Positions 54,144-64,000 of a stretch of DNA of 64,000 nucleotides are shown here, in pieces; the first letter of the stretch is position 1; each line of letters starts with the position of its first letter. Source of the DNA: Bifidobacterium callimiconis. Its GTDB lineage: Bacteria > Actinomycetota > Actinomycetes > Actinomycetales > Bifidobacteriaceae. The stretch is taken from assembly GCF_003952005.1 (NCBI RefSeq), contig NZ_QXGJ01000005.1, positions 165,097-229,096 of the forward strand, given 5' to 3'. Position numbers and translations under genes: made by a program. The notes beneath the pieces are model-generated. The model made no database searches and was not told where the DNA came from. It saw nothing but the letters and a program-made list of their open reading frames with translations.

Positions 54144-57100
54144 ATGACTAGCAACTTCTTCCTGGACCGTCTCGCCGGCCAACCGCACGCGCTGGCCTTC
54201 GCCGGGCAGGGCACCCCGTGGCCCGTCGCGCTCGCCGACCAGACGGCCAACCCCGATCTCGACAAGGCGCTGCACGATCACGTGGCCGCCGCCCACACTA
54301 TGCTCACCCCCGTGGCCGCCGACCTGCTTGCCACCACCGGCCGTCCGGTCGACCTGTTCGGCTTCGAGCCCAACCCGGCCCGTCTCGGTGCGGCCGCCGC
54401 GGCCCCCGCCAGCGTGCCCGGCATCGCGCTCACCCAGCTCGGCGCGCTGCTCGACGCCCGCGCGCTCGGCTACGACGTGGCCGCCACCAAGCCCGTCGCC
54501 GTGCTCGGCCACTCGCAGGGCATCCTCGCCGTGCACATGGTCAAGGCCATCCAGGCCGCCGGCTCGTTCGAGGCCGCGGCCCGCCAGATCGACGAGATCC
54601 TCGCCACCGCCACGCTCATCGGCGTCGCCGGCACCCGCCAGGCCCGCCAGATCGCGCTCAACTCGCGCAGCGGCGAAGCCACCCCGATGCTCAGCGTGAA
54701 GAACGTCACCCGCGCGCAGATCGATGCGCTCGTCGCCCGCGTGGTCAACCCTCGCGGCCCGATCGTTATCGCCGTCACCAACTCCGCCAACCACTACGTG
54801 CTCTCCGGCTATCCGGAGGATCTCGGCGCGTTCGAGATCGAGGTCGGCAAGGAGCACGCCCGACAGGCCCGTCTGCGCGAGGAGAAGGTGCGCGGCGGCC
54901 GCGTGTTCGACCCCACGCTCGAATACCTCGACGTGACCCTGCCGTTCCACTCGCCGCTCATGGCCGACGCCGTGGAACAGGCCGTGGCATGGGCGCGCGC
55001 CTGCGGCATCGACGCCGACCGTGCCCGCGCGCTCGCCGATGAGGTGCTGCTCAGCCATGTGGACTGGGCCGCCCGCGTGCGCGAGACCATGGAATCCACC
55101 GATCCGGCCACGCTGTGGGTCGTGGACTTCGGCCCCGGCACGGTCGTGGGCAAGCTGCTCGCCACCGTGGCGCAGGGCACCGGCGTGGGCGTGGTCGACG
55201 CGTCCACCACCGAGGCCCGCGCGAAGCTCTCCACGCTGGAGTCCGATCCGGCGCGCACGCAGAACTGGACCCGCTTCGCCCCGCGCGTGCTGCACACGCC
55301 GGCCGGCGACAAGGTGCGCACCGCGTTCAGCGATCTGACTGGCAAGCCTCCGGTGCTGCTCGCCGGCATGACCCCCACCACCGTTGAGCCGGAGATCGTG
55401 GCCGCGGCAGCCAACGCCGGCTACTGGGCCGAGCTCGCCGGCGGCGGCCAGGTGACTGCCGAGGTGTTCGACCGTCACGTCGCCGGACTCGAAAGCGAGC
55501 TTGAGGAGGGCCGCACGGTCGAGTTCAACGCCATGTTCATGGACCGCTACCTGTGGAACCTGCAGTTCGGTTCGCAGCGCATCGTGCCGAAGAAGCGCGC
55601 CTCGGGCACGCCGATCGACGGCGTGGTCGTCTCCGCCGGCATCCCCGAGCTCGACGAGGCCGTGGAACTCGTGAAGACCCTGAACGCCGACGGCTTCCCG
55701 TACGTGTGCTTCAAGCCCGGCACGGTCGATCAGATCCGTTCCGTGATCCGCATCGCCAAGGCCGTGGCCCCCGTCAAGGTGATCATCGAGGTCGAGGGCG
55801 GTGCAGCCGGCGGACACCATTCTTGGGAGTCGCTCGACGACCTGCTGACCAGCACCTACGCCGAGGTGCGCGAGCAGAGCAACATCGTGCTCGTGGCCGG
55901 CGGCGGCATCGGCACGCCGGAGCGCGGCGCCGACTACATCACCGGCGAATGGTCCCGCGCCTACGACTTGCCGCTCATGCCGGTCGACGGCGTGCTCGTG
56001 GGCACCGCCGCCATGACCGCCAAGGAGGCGCACACCAGCCCGCAGGTCAAGCAGATGCTGGTCGATACGCCCGGCATCACCGCCGCCGCGGACGAGACCG
56101 ATCCGTTCGCGCCGATCGGCGAGCGCTGGGTGCCGTCCGGCAAGGCCGTGGGCGGCGTGACGTCCGGTCTGAGCCATCTGCATGCTGACATCTACGAACT
56201 GGAGAACTCGTCCGCGCAGTGCGGCCGTCTGCTGGTGCGCGTGATGAAGCATCCGGAGGAGCTGGACAGTCGTCGCGAGGAGATCATCGCGGCGCTGAAC
56301 AAGACCGCCAAGCCGTACTTCGGCGATCTGGAGACCATGACGTACCTGGATTGGGCCCGTCGTTTCGCCGAGCTCGCCTTCCCGTGGGTGGACGACACGT
56401 ACGCCGATCGTTTCCTGCATTTGCTGCAGCGTATTGAGGCGCGTGTGCGTGCTCAGGATTCCGGCGAGTTCGAGTCGCTGTTCGCCTCCCGTGAGGATGT
56501 GGAGTCCGATCCGAACGCGGCGATCGAGCGTTTGGCCGATGCCTATCCGCAGGCCGGCGAGATCACTGTGGTGCCCGCCGACGTGGCGTGGTTCCCGGTG
56601 TTGGTGCGCGAGTATCCGAAGCCTATGCCGTTTGTTCCGGTGATCGACAACGATCTGCTGCGCTGGTGGGGTCAGGATCAGCTGTGGCAGTCGGAGGATT
56701 CGCGTTACTCCGCCGATTCCGTGCGTATCATCCCCGGTCCGATCTCCGTGGCCGGCGTGACGACGGTGGACGAGCCGATCGCCGACATCCTCGGCCGCTT
56801 CGAGCATGCGATGGTCGAGCGCGTGAACGCCGCCGATCATGATGAGGCCGCCGACGTCGACGTCTTCTCCCAGCTGGGCGAGGCCGCGTCCGCCGAGGAG
56901 TTCATCCGCAAGAGCCCGAACATCTCCTGGGTCGGTCATCTCATGGCCAACCCGGCGTACGGCACGCCGAACGGCGACAAGTACTACGAGATCCGCAAGG
57001 TGGCCGACACCGACCGCGGAGAACTGTTCGATCTCGACATTCATCTGGACACCTACTGGGACAACGATCCCGACGGCGGTGTGAGCAAGCACGCCGTGCG

Positions 57101-60100
57101 TGACATCGTGATTCCGCTGCTCGTGGACGGCTCCGAGCCGGGCCGCCTGCCCGTGGTGGACCGCGAGACGCTGCCGAAGCACGTGTACGCCATGCTCGCC
57201 GCCACGGCCGGCATCGGCAACACCGCCATCACCGGCGACAAGCTGACCGCCATGCCGACGATCGAGGAGCAGGACGACAAGTCCGCGTACCCGTTCGGTC
57301 TGGCTCACGCCACGTACACGCTGTCCGCCAATCTCGGATTCGACCATGAGGCGGCCACCGGCGGTGCGCTGCCGGCTAGCCTGATGGCGTCGCGCATCGC
57401 GCCCGACGCGCTGGTGGGTCCGGCATGGCCGGCCATCTACGCGGCGCTCGGCTCGGTGTACGTCAACGGCTTCCCGGTGATCGAGGGCCTGCTCAACGCC
57501 GTGCACTTGGACCACCTGATCGAGCTCGAGGTGACCGAGGACGAGCTGCTCAAGCACACCGGCGAGACGATCACGCTCACCAGCTGGGCCGAGGACTACT
57601 TCGAGTCCGCGTCCGGCCGCGTGGTCACGATCCATGTGAACCACGCCGCCGCCGACGGCACGCTGCTCGCCCGCGAGACCGAACGCTTCGCCATCCGCGG
57701 CCGCGCCTACTCCGACGCGCTGCCGCCCGAGGCGCCCGACTACGGCGGCATCGACGCCGATGTGCTCGACACCCCGCGTCGTCTGCTGCGCCGCGTGAAG
57801 GTCACCGCCCCCGGCGAGATGACCGCGTTCGCACGCACGTCCGGCGACTTCAACCCGATCCACACGTCGCATCGCGGCGCCGCCGTGAGCGGTCTGGCCG
57901 CCCCGCTCGTGCACGGCATGTGGCTGTCCGCCACCGCCCAGCACGCCGTGCAGGCCACCGACGACAAGGGCGCGCACTACGAGATCGCCGGCTGGACGTA
58001 CAACATGTACGGCATGGTCCAGCTGAACGACGAGGTCGAGATCTCCGTGGAACGCGTGGGCAAGGTGAACCACGGCGGCATGGTGCTCGAAGTGACCAGC
58101 CGCATCGATGGTCAGATTGTTTCACGTGGAACAGCGATCGTCCGTGCACCCAAGTCCGCGTTCGTGTACCCAGGTCAGGGCATCCAGAAGCAGGGCATGG
58201 TGCTCGACGAGCGCGCCAAGTCCCCGGCCGCCCGCGAGGTGTGGGAGCGCGCCGACAGGCTCACCCGCAGCAAGCTCGGCTTCTCGATCCTCGCCGTGGT
58301 TCGCGACAACCCCAAGGAGCTCACCGCCAACGGCGTGACCTACCGTCACCCCGAAGGCCTGCTCAACCTCACCCAGTTCACGCAGGTGGCGCTCGCTACC
58401 GTGGCGTTCGCCCAGACCGCGCGTCTGCGCGAGGCCGGCAGCGACATCTGGCCCGCCTACTTCGCCGGCCATTCGCTGGGCGAGTACAACGCGCTGAGTT
58501 CCTTCGCCGACATCATTCCGCTGGAGACCGTGCTTGAGCTCGTGTTCCACCGCGGCTCCACCATGCACCACCTCATCGAGCGTGACGCGCAGGGCCGCTC
58601 CAACTACCGCATGGGCGCGCTGCGTCCGAACCAGTTCGGCGTGGGCGATTCCGGCGTGAAGGCCTACGTGGAGCAGGTGTCGAAGGAGTGCGGCGAGTTC
58701 CTGCAGATCGTCAACTACAACCTGGCCGGCGCCCAGTACGCCGTGGCCGGCACGATCGCCGGACTCAAGTACCTCAAGGAGGACGCGAACCGCCGCGCCA
58801 AGGAGGCGGGCGGCAAGCCGGCGTTCATGCTCGTGCCCGGCATCGACGTGCCGTTCCACTCCACGCTGCTGCGCAAGGGCGTGCCCGAATTCCGCGACAA
58901 GCTCGACGCGCTGCTGCCCAAGCACATCGACTACCGCGGACGCCTGGTCGGCCGCTACATTCCGAACCTCGTGGCCGTGCCGTTCGAGATGACCAAGGAA
59001 TTCGCCGCGAAGATCCTCGAGGTCGTGCCGTCCGAGCGCATCAAGGCCGCGCTCGACGATCCGGCCGTGTGGGACTCCTACGCCGCCGACGATCAGAAGC
59101 TCGGGCGACTGCTACTCACCGAACTGCTCAGCTGGCAGTTCGCATCTCCGGTGCGCTGGATCGAAACCCAGGCGCTGCTGTTCGGCGACGCCGCGCACAA
59201 CGGACTCGGTGTGGAGGAGTACGTGGAGGTGGGCCTCGGCAACGCGCCGACGCTCGCCAACCTCGGTGCCAAGACCCTGCGTCTGCCCGACTTCAAGCAC
59301 CGTCACGTCACCGTGTACAACGTGGGCCGCGACGAGGGCCGCGTGTACATGACGGATTCGGACTCGCTGGTGCCCGACGAGCCGGTCGAGGAGACCTCCG
59401 CCCCGGCGTCGACCCCGGCCGCCGCGCCTGCCGCTCCGGCAGCCGCTGCCGCCCCCGCTCCGGCTCCTGCCGCTGCGCCCGCCGCCTCTGCCGCTGCGCC
59501 CGCCGCCGACTCCGCGGTCGCCCAGCTCGGCTCCGCGCCCGCCGGCCTGGTCGACGACCTGCCGTTCAAGGCGTCCGACGCCATCGGCGTGCTCATGGCC
59601 TACTCCACCAAGGTGCGCATCGATCAGATCGGCGCGAACGACACCACCGACACGCTCACCAACGGCGTGTCCTCCCGCCGCAACCAGCTGCTCATGGACA
59701 TCAGCTCCGAACTGGGCGTGGCCAGCGTGGACGGCGCCGCCGAAGCGACGCTCACCCAGCTCGCGCAGATCGTGAACAAGGTGGCCCCCAACTACAAGCC
59801 GTTCGGTCCGGTGCTCTCCGAGGCCATCCGCGACCGTCTGCGCTCTCTGTTCGGCGCGGCCGGCGTCAAGCCCGCGCACATCCGCGACCGTGTGACCAAC
59901 GTCTGGCAGCTCGGCGAGGGCTGGGTGGCTGCCGTGACCGCCGCCCTGCTGCTCGACACCCGCGAGGGCGCCAGCTCCCGCGGCGACGACCTAGCCAAGC
60001 TGCCCACCGGTGCCGTGGCCAACGCGGCCGCCGCCGACAAGCTCATCGACGACGCGGTGATGCTGGTCGGCCAGACCAAGGGCGTGGCCGTCTCCAAGCC

Positions 60101-63100
60101 GTCCGCCGGTGGTGCGGCCGGCGGTGCCGTGGTCGACTCCGCCGCGCTCGACGCGTTCGCCGAGAAGGTGACCGGCAAGGACGGCGTGCTCGCCGCCACT
60201 GCCCGGTTCGTGCTCAACGAGCTCGGCGTGGCCGCCCCGGTGGCCGAGCCCGGCGAGGACGAGAACGCCGCCGTCGTGGAGGCCGTGAACGCCGAGCTCG
60301 GCTCCGACTGGCCCAAGCAGGTCGAGCCGCGCTTCGACGCGAACAAGGCCATCCTGTTCGACGACCGCTGGGCGTCCGCCCGCGAGGATCTGGCCCGCGC
60401 CTTCTACCACGACGATCCGGAGGAGCTCGAGGGCTCGTTCCGCGGTCTGGGCAAGGCCGTGGCCGACGAGGCCGCATGGTTCGCCGGCAAGGCCCGCGCG
60501 AACGGCAACGAGATCCTCGCCGCCGCGTTCGACGCCATCGCCAGCGAAGCGCTCGAACCCGCGTCCGACGATGAGGCCGCCAGCCGCTACGCCGACGACG
60601 TGGCCGTGGTGACCGGCGTGTCCGCCAACTCCATCGCAGGCGAGGTCGTGGCCGGCCTGCTCGCCGGCGGCGCCACCGTGATCGCCACCTCGCACAGCTT
60701 CCGCCCGTCCATCAAGGCCTGGGCCAAGCGCGTGTACCGCGAGCATGCGGCCGGCGACGCCAGCCTGTGGCTCGTGCCCGTCAACCTGTCCAGCTACCGT
60801 GACGTCGACGCGCTCGTCGACTGGATCGGCAACGTGCAGAAGAAGGTGAACGGCGCCACCACGACCATCCTCAAGCCCGCCTACGAGCCGAGCATGTTCT
60901 TCCCGTTCGCGGCCCCGCCCGTGCACGGCACGCTCGCCGACTCCGGCGAACTGTTCGAATCGCAGGCCCGCCTCATGCTGTGGGGCGTGGAACGCGCGAT
61001 CGCCGGCCTGTCCGCCATCGGCGCCGACACCGACGTGCAGCACAAGCTCCACGTCGTGCTGCCCGGCTCGCCGAACCGCGGCATCTTCGGCGGCGACGGC
61101 GCGTACGGCGAGGTCAAGAGCGCGTTCGACGCGATCGTCAACCGCGCCCGCGCCGAAAAGGTGTGGTCCAACAGGGTCACGTTCGCCCACCCGAAGATCG
61201 GCTGGGTTCGCGGCACCGGACTCATGGGCGGCAACGACCCGCTGGTCGACGTCGTCGAACGCCACGGCATCCACACGTACTCCACCGCGCAGATCGCCGA
61301 GAAACTGCTCGGCCTGTGCACCGCGGAGCAGCGTGAGGCCGCCGTCACGGCGCCGCTCGACGTGGACCTGACCGGCGGACTCGGCAACGATCCGATCGAC
61401 ATCAAGGCACTGCGCGCCGAGGCCATGGCCGACGCCGCGAAGCACGCCGACGACGACAATACGAACGAGTCCGCCGAGGCCGACGCCGCGGCGAAGACCG
61501 CCACGCTCAAGGCGCTGCCCACCCCGCACGTGCCGCATCAGGCGCCCGTCGATCTGGCCGACTGGACGAACGTCACCGTCCGTCCGGAGGACGAGATCGT
61601 GATCGTGTCCGTGGGCGAACTCGGACCGTGGGGCTCCGGCCGCACGCGCTTCGAAGCCGAACTCGGCATCCACCCCGACGGCACCGTCGACCTGTCCGCC
61701 GGCGCGATCCTCGAACTCGCGTGGAACATGGGACTGCTCACTTGGCAGGACAGCCCCAAGCCCGGCTGGTACGACACCGATGGCAACCTCGTTCCCGAAG
61801 AGGACATCGCCGAACGCTACCACGACGAGGTCGTGGCCCGTTCCGGCATCCGCCCGTTCGAGGAGGGCATGGGCGCCGACTACAAGGACGGCGCCGACGA
61901 GGAGGAGGCCGAGGTCTACCTCGACCACGACGTCGCCTTCTCCGTGCCCAGCGAGGACGTCGCCCGCGAATACGTGAAGCTCGACGAGGCCCACACGAGC
62001 ATCGCCAAGGACGAGGAGTCCGGCGAATGGACCGTGACCCGCCACGCCGGCTCCATGATCCGCGTGCCGCGCCGCGCCACCATGACGCGCACGGTCGGCG
62101 GCCAGTTCCCGAAGGGCTTCGACCCGGTCAAGTGGGGCATCCCCGCCTCCATGGTCGGCGATGTGGACGAGATCGCGCTGTGGAACATCGTGACCACCGT
62201 GGACGCCTACCTGTCCGCCGGCTTCACGCCCACCGAGATCCTGCAGTCCATCCATCCATCGCTCGTGGCCAGCACGCAGGGCACCGGCTTCGGCGGCATG
62301 CGCTCCATGCGCAAGCTGTACCTCGACCGGTTCCTCAACCACGAGATCCCGACCGACATCCTGCAGGAGGCGCTGCCGAACGTGGTGGCCGCACACGTGA
62401 TGCAGTCGTACATCGGCGGCTACGGCAACATGATCCAGCCCGTGTCCGCCTGCGCCACCGCCGCCGTCTCCCTCGAGGAAGGCGCCGACAAGATCGCGCT
62501 CGGCAAGGCCGACTTCGTGGTCACCGGCGCGATCGACGACATCGGCGTGGAATCGGTGATCGGCTTCGGCAACATGAACGCCACCGCCAACTCCGCGGAG
62601 ATGTACGGCAAGGGCATCGACGCGCGCTTCTTCAGCCGCGCGAACGACCGTCGCCGCGGTGGCTTCCTGGAATCCCAGGGCGGCGGCACGATCCTGCTCA
62701 CCCGCGGCGACATCGCGCTGCGCCTTGGCCTGCCGGTCGCTGGCGTGATCGGCTTCATCCACAGCTACGCGGACGGCGCGCACACGTCGATCCCGGCCCC
62801 CGGCCTCGGCGCACTGGCGGCTGGACTCGGCGGACGCGATTCGAAGCTCGTGCACGATCTCGCCAAGCTGGGCGTCGCGCCCGACGACATCGCCGTGGTC
62901 TCCAAGCACGACACGTCCACCAACGCGAACGACCCGAACGAGTCCGAACTGCACAACACGCTGGCGCACGCCATCGGCCGCACCGACGGCAACCCGCTGT
63001 TCGTGATCTCGCAGAAGACGCTCACCGGCCACGCCAAGGGCGGTGCCTGCATCTTCCAGGTCAACGGACTGACGCAGCTGTTCAACTCCGGCGTGATCCC

Positions 63101-63539
63101 GGCCAACGCGTCGCTCGACTGCGTGGACCCGAAGCTGCGCCGCGACGACCACATGGTGTGGCTGCGCTCGCCGCTCACCGTGGGTGCGGGTGCGGTCAAG
63201 GCCGGTCTGGCCACGTCGCTCGGCTTCGGTCACGTGAGCGGTTTCGCCGCGATCGTGAACCCGGGCGCGTTCGAGGCCGCCGTGGCCCACACCGCCGGCG
63301 AGAAGGCGCTCGAGGAATGGCGCAAGCGCGCCAACGCCCGACTGGCCGCCGGCCAGCGTCGCCTCGAAAACGGCATGATGGGTCGCGCTCCGCTCTACGA
63401 GCCGATCGACAACCGCCGCTTCCGCGAGGACGGCACGCGTCTCGCCAACGGCGGCCGCTACAACGGCCACGAGGTCGAGAAGGCCATGCTCCTCAACCCC
63501 GACGCCCGCTTGGGCGCCTCCGGCTACTTCGAAGCTTGA
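54144..63539 (+). CDS. fas: Type I fatty acid synthase
   Basis: A 3131-residue bacterial FAS I, similar in size to mycobacterial Fas. Domains in order: acetyltransferase (VLGHSQG, Ser124), enoyl reductase (PVLLAGMTPTTVEPEIV), dehydratase (FNPIHTSHRGAAVSG, about residue 1240), malonyl/palmitoyl transferase (FAGHSLGEYN, Ser1444), an Ala/Pro linker and acyl carrier domain (NGVSSRRNQLLMD, phosphopantetheine Ser1843 or 1844), ketoreductase (VAVVTGVSANS, about 2153) and ketosynthase (Cys2770 in SACATAAVS, His2922 in SKHDTST, His2963 in LTGHAKGG). No phosphopantetheinyl transferase domain is attached. AAGGA precedes the ATG. A parS-like 16-mer lies inside at 58118. Confidence 0.97.
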   Translation: MTSNFFLDRLAGQPHALAFAGQGTPWPVALADQTANPDLDKALHDHVAAAHTMLTPVAADLLATTGRPVDLFGFEPNPARLGAAAAAPASVPGIALTQLGALLDARALGYDVAATKPVAVLGHSQGILAVHMVKAIQAAGSFEAAARQIDEILATATLIGVAGTRQARQIALNSRSGEATPMLSVKNVTRAQIDALVARVVNPRGPIVIAVTNSANHYVLSGYPEDLGAFEIEVGKEHARQARLREEKVRGGRVFDPTLEYLDVTLPFHSPLMADAVEQAVAWARACGIDADRARALADEVLLSHVDWAARVRETMESTDPATLWVVDFGPGTVVGKLLATVAQGTGVGVVDASTTEARAKLSTLESDPARTQNWTRFAPRVLHTPAGDKVRTAFSDLTGKPPVLLAGMTPTTVEPEIVAAAANAGYWAELAGGGQVTAEVFDRHVAGLESELEEGRTVEFNAMFMDRYLWNLQFGSQRIVPKKRASGTPIDGVVVSAGIPELDEAVELVKTLNADGFPYVCFKPGTVDQIRSVIRIAKAVAPVKVIIEVEGGAAGGHHSWESLDDLLTSTYAEVREQSNIVLVAGGGIGTPERGADYITGEWSRAYDLPLMPVDGVLVGTAAMTAKEAHTSPQVKQMLVDTPGITAAADETDPFAPIGERWVPSGKAVGGVTSGLSHLHADIYELENSSAQCGRLLVRVMKHPEELDSRREEIIAALNKTAKPYFGDLETMTYLDWARRFAELAFPWVDDTYADRFLHLLQRIEARVRAQDSGEFESLFASREDVESDPNAAIERLADAYPQAGEITVVPADVAWFPVLVREYPKPMPFVPVIDNDLLRWWGQDQLWQSEDSRYSADSVRIIPGPISVAGVTTVDEPIADILGRFEHAMVERVNAADHDEAADVDVFSQLGEAASAEEFIRKSPNISWVGHLMANPAYGTPNGDKYYEIRKVADTDRGELFDLDIHLDTYWDNDPDGGVSKHAVRDIVIPLLVDGSEPGRLPVVDRETLPKHVYAMLAATAGIGNTAITGDKLTAMPTIEEQDDKSAYPFGLAHATYTLSANLGFDHEAATGGALPASLMASRIAPDALVGPAWPAIYAALGSVYVNGFPVIEGLLNAVHLDHLIELEVTEDELLKHTGETITLTSWAEDYFESASGRVVTIHVNHAAADGTLLARETERFAIRGRAYSDALPPEAPDYGGIDADVLDTPRRLLRRVKVTAPGEMTAFARTSGDFNPIHTSHRGAAVSGLAAPLVHGMWLSATAQHAVQATDDKGAHYEIAGWTYNMYGMVQLNDEVEISVERVGKVNHGGMVLEVTSRIDGQIVSRGTAIVRAPKSAFVYPGQGIQKQGMVLDERAKSPAAREVWERADRLTRSKLGFSILAVVRDNPKELTANGVTYRHPEGLLNLTQFTQVALATVAFAQTARLREAGSDIWPAYFAGHSLGEYNALSSFADIIPLETVLELVFHRGSTMHHLIERDAQGRSNYRMGALRPNQFGVGDSGVKAYVEQVSKECGEFLQIVNYNLAGAQYAVAGTIAGLKYLKEDANRRAKEAGGKPAFMLVPGIDVPFHSTLLRKGVPEFRDKLDALLPKHIDYRGRLVGRYIPNLVAVPFEMTKEFAAKILEVVPSERIKAALDDPAVWDSYAADDQKLGRLLLTELLSWQFASPVRWIETQALLFGDAAHNGLGVEEYVEVGLGNAPTLANLGAKTLRLPDFKHRHVTVYNVGRDEGRVYMTDSDSLVPDEPVEETSAPASTPAAAPAAPAAAAAPAPAPAAAPAASAAAPAADSAVAQLGSAPAGLVDDLPFKASDAIGVLMAYSTKVRIDQIGANDTTDTLTNGVSSRRNQLLMDISSELGVASVDGAAEATLTQLAQIVNKVAPNYKPFGPVLSEAIRDRLRSLFGAAGVKPAHIRDRVTNVWQLGEGWVAAVTAALLLDTREGASSRGDDLAKLPTGAVANAAAADKLIDDAVMLVGQTKGVAVSKPSAGGAAGGAVVDSAALDAFAEKVTGKDGVLAATARFVLNELGVAAPVAEPGEDENAAVVEAVNAELGSDWPKQVEPRFDANKAILFDDRWASAREDLARAFYHDDPEELEGSFRGLGKAVADEAAWFAGKARANGNEILAAAFDAIASEALEPASDDEAASRYADDVAVVTGVSANSIAGEVVAGLLAGGATVIATSHSFRPSIKAWAKRVYREHAAGDASLWLVPVNLSSYRDVDALVDWIGNVQKKVNGATTTILKPAYEPSMFFPFAAPPVHGTLADSGELFESQARLMLWGVERAIAGLSAIGADTDVQHKLHVVLPGSPNRGIFGGDGAYGEVKSAFDAIVNRARAEKVWSNRVTFAHPKIGWVRGTGLMGGNDPLVDVVERHGIHTYSTAQIAEKLLGLCTAEQREAAVTAPLDVDLTGGLGNDPIDIKALRAEAMADAAKHADDDNTNESAEADAAAKTATLKALPTPHVPHQAPVDLADWTNVTVRPEDEIVIVSVGELGPWGSGRTRFEAELGIHPDGTVDLSAGAILELAWNMGLLTWQDSPKPGWYDTDGNLVPEEDIAERYHDEVVARSGIRPFEEGMGADYKDGADEEEAEVYLDHDVAFSVPSEDVAREYVKLDEAHTSIAKDEESGEWTVTRHAGSMIRVPRRATMTRTVGGQFPKGFDPVKWGIPASMVGDVDEIALWNIVTTVDAYLSAGFTPTEILQSIHPSLVASTQGTGFGGMRSMRKLYLDRFLNHEIPTDILQEALPNVVAAHVMQSYIGGYGNMIQPVSACATAAVSLEEGADKIALGKADFVVTGAIDDIGVESVIGFGNMNATANSAEMYGKGIDARFFSRANDRRRGGFLESQGGGTILLTRGDIALRLGLPVAGVIGFIHSYADGAHTSIPAPGLGALAAGLGGRDSKLVHDLAKLGVAPDDIAVVSKHDTSTNANDPNESELHNTLAHAIGRTDGNPLFVISQKTLTGHAKGGACIFQVNGLTQLFNSGVIPANASLDCVDPKLRRDDHMVWLRSPLTVGAGAVKAGLATSLGFGHVSGFAAIVNPGAFEAAVAHTAGEKALEEWRKRANARLAAGQRRLENGMMGRAPLYEPIDNRRFREDGTRLANGGRYNGHEVEKAMLLNPDARLGASGYFEA
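58118..58133 (-). promoter_or_regulatory. parS-like site TGTTCCACGTGAAACA inside fas
   Basis: On the minus strand this 16-mer matches the ParB/Spo0J consensus TGTTNCACGTGAAACA at every position. It spans codons 1325-1330 (ATT GTT TCA CGT GGA ACA), a run of A/T-ending codons in a gene that nearly always uses G/C-ending ones. ParB binding is predicted, not shown. Confidence 0.65.
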
Positions 63540-63557
63540 CGCGCTGCCTGATGTAGC

Positions 63558-63607
63558 GGCTCCCCTCAGTCGGCTAGCGCCGACAGCTCCCCTCAGAGAG
63601 GGGAGCC
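63558..63607 (-). repeat. Type B repeat after fas
   Basis: Reverse copy with stem TCGGC / GCCGA region and CTCAGAGAGGGGAGCC end, 18 bp after the fas stop; it may terminate the fas transcript. Confidence 0.85.
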
Positions 63608-63664
63608 GCGGGTATTTGGCCGCGCTTTTCTTTGGTCGCCTCATCCGTCAGCCTTCGGCTGCCA

Positions 63665-63963
63665 CCTTCTTCGGCAGGAATTGACGGACTGCGTCCGGCG
63701 TATTTCTGCTCGCCTGTCGGCTCGTCTGAGTCCTACAAACGCCTCCGGCGTTTGCTTTACGGACTCAGCCTGAGGGGAAGGAAAATGCAGAGAGCCGAAG
63801 GTATGGCGGTGGCTCCCCTCCGTGGGAGGCTGGGCCCGTAAATCAAACGCCGGCGGCGTTTGTAGGGCCCGGGCGAGCCGACAGGCGAGCGGATATAACG
63901 CGACCGTAAGGTCGTCCGTTCTTGCAGGACGAGCTGTCCGCCGCATGGCGGACTGAGGGGAGA
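63665..63963. repeat. Two opposed type C composite repeats
   Basis: A reverse copy (63665-63778: CTGCTCGCCTGTCGGCTCG, CTACAAACGCC / GGCGTTTG) and a forward copy (63811-63963: CCGTAAATCAAACGCC / GGCGTTTGTAGG, GAGCCGACAGGCGAGCGG, GACGAGCTGTCCGC / GCGGACTGAGGGGAG). No gene is seen from 63540 to the window end. Confidence 0.82.
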
Positions 63964-64000
63964 GATTCGTCCTGATCGCCCTCGGTTTCCATGACTGAAA

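Noticed and set aside
59991..63644. Very long open frames opposite fas (also 54141-58073)
   Set aside because: Composition typical of antisense shadow frames in high-GC DNA; the plus-strand synthase domains are unmistakable.

Overview
This window is a high-GC, gene-dense stretch of a Bifidobacterium-like actinobacterial chromosome. The evidence is a single giant type I fatty acid synthase (fas) next to an actinobacterial acyl-CoA carboxylase pair, a DUF2469 gene near lepB-rnhB, an actinobacterial RNase E/G with a long Arg/Asp-rich N-terminus, and a sortase-anchored surface protein. Bifidobacterium is inferred from protein character and synteny recalled from memory; the species cannot be named from this sequence.

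Layout. 1-5.8 kb: 3' end of a repeat-rich surface protein, a candidate small RNA, a phosphoribosyltransferase-like protein, a SpoU RNA methylase and an ABC exporter pair. 6.1-9.5 kb: gatC-gatA-gatB (tRNA amidotransferase). 9.7-17.4 kb: acetyltransferase-DUF2469, a flavoprotein, rplS, lepB-rnhB and dapE. 17.8-26.5 kb: rne, rplU-rpmA, then obgE-proB. Between rpmA and obgE sits a 1.3-kb cassette with about 115-bp inverted terminal repeats, carrying one AbiEi/nuclease-like gene. 26.9-34.1 kb: a non-phosphorylative 6-deoxyhexose pathway (MFS transporter, lactonase, SDR dehydrogenase, RhmD-like dehydratase, RhmA-like aldolase, IclR regulator) whose three promoters share the operator-like palindrome TCCCAnATATAGGGA. 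34.2-36.9 kb: a polysaccharide deacetylase and an aminotransferase. 37.3-42.5 kb: tRNA-Trp, secE, nusG, rplK, rplA, with a GH3 glycosidase between nusG and rplK. 43.0-63.5 kb: a lipid/biotin block: a PucR-type regulator, a large membrane protein, bioY, birA, the biotinylated carboxylase, its beta subunit and fas. BioY imports biotin, BirA attaches it to the carboxylase, the carboxylase makes malonyl-CoA and Fas uses it.

The window is unusually rich in short palindromic repeats. Three modular families share the plan hairpin 1, TG, a hairpin with a variable but self-complementary stem, then a GAGGG-type tail. Most lie between genes, but some are inserted in frame inside birA and a membrane protein gene. 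Other non-coding signals are a small-RNA candidate with an anti-Shine-Dalgarno-like loop (UCCUCCUC), a 14-bp palindrome shared by two unrelated promoters, a parS-like 16-mer inside fas, an allelic duplication of the rne 3' end, and several start codons placed 6-9 nt after a -10-like hexamer, suggesting leaderless transcripts. No CRISPR array, complete insertion sequence, transposase or rRNA gene was seen.
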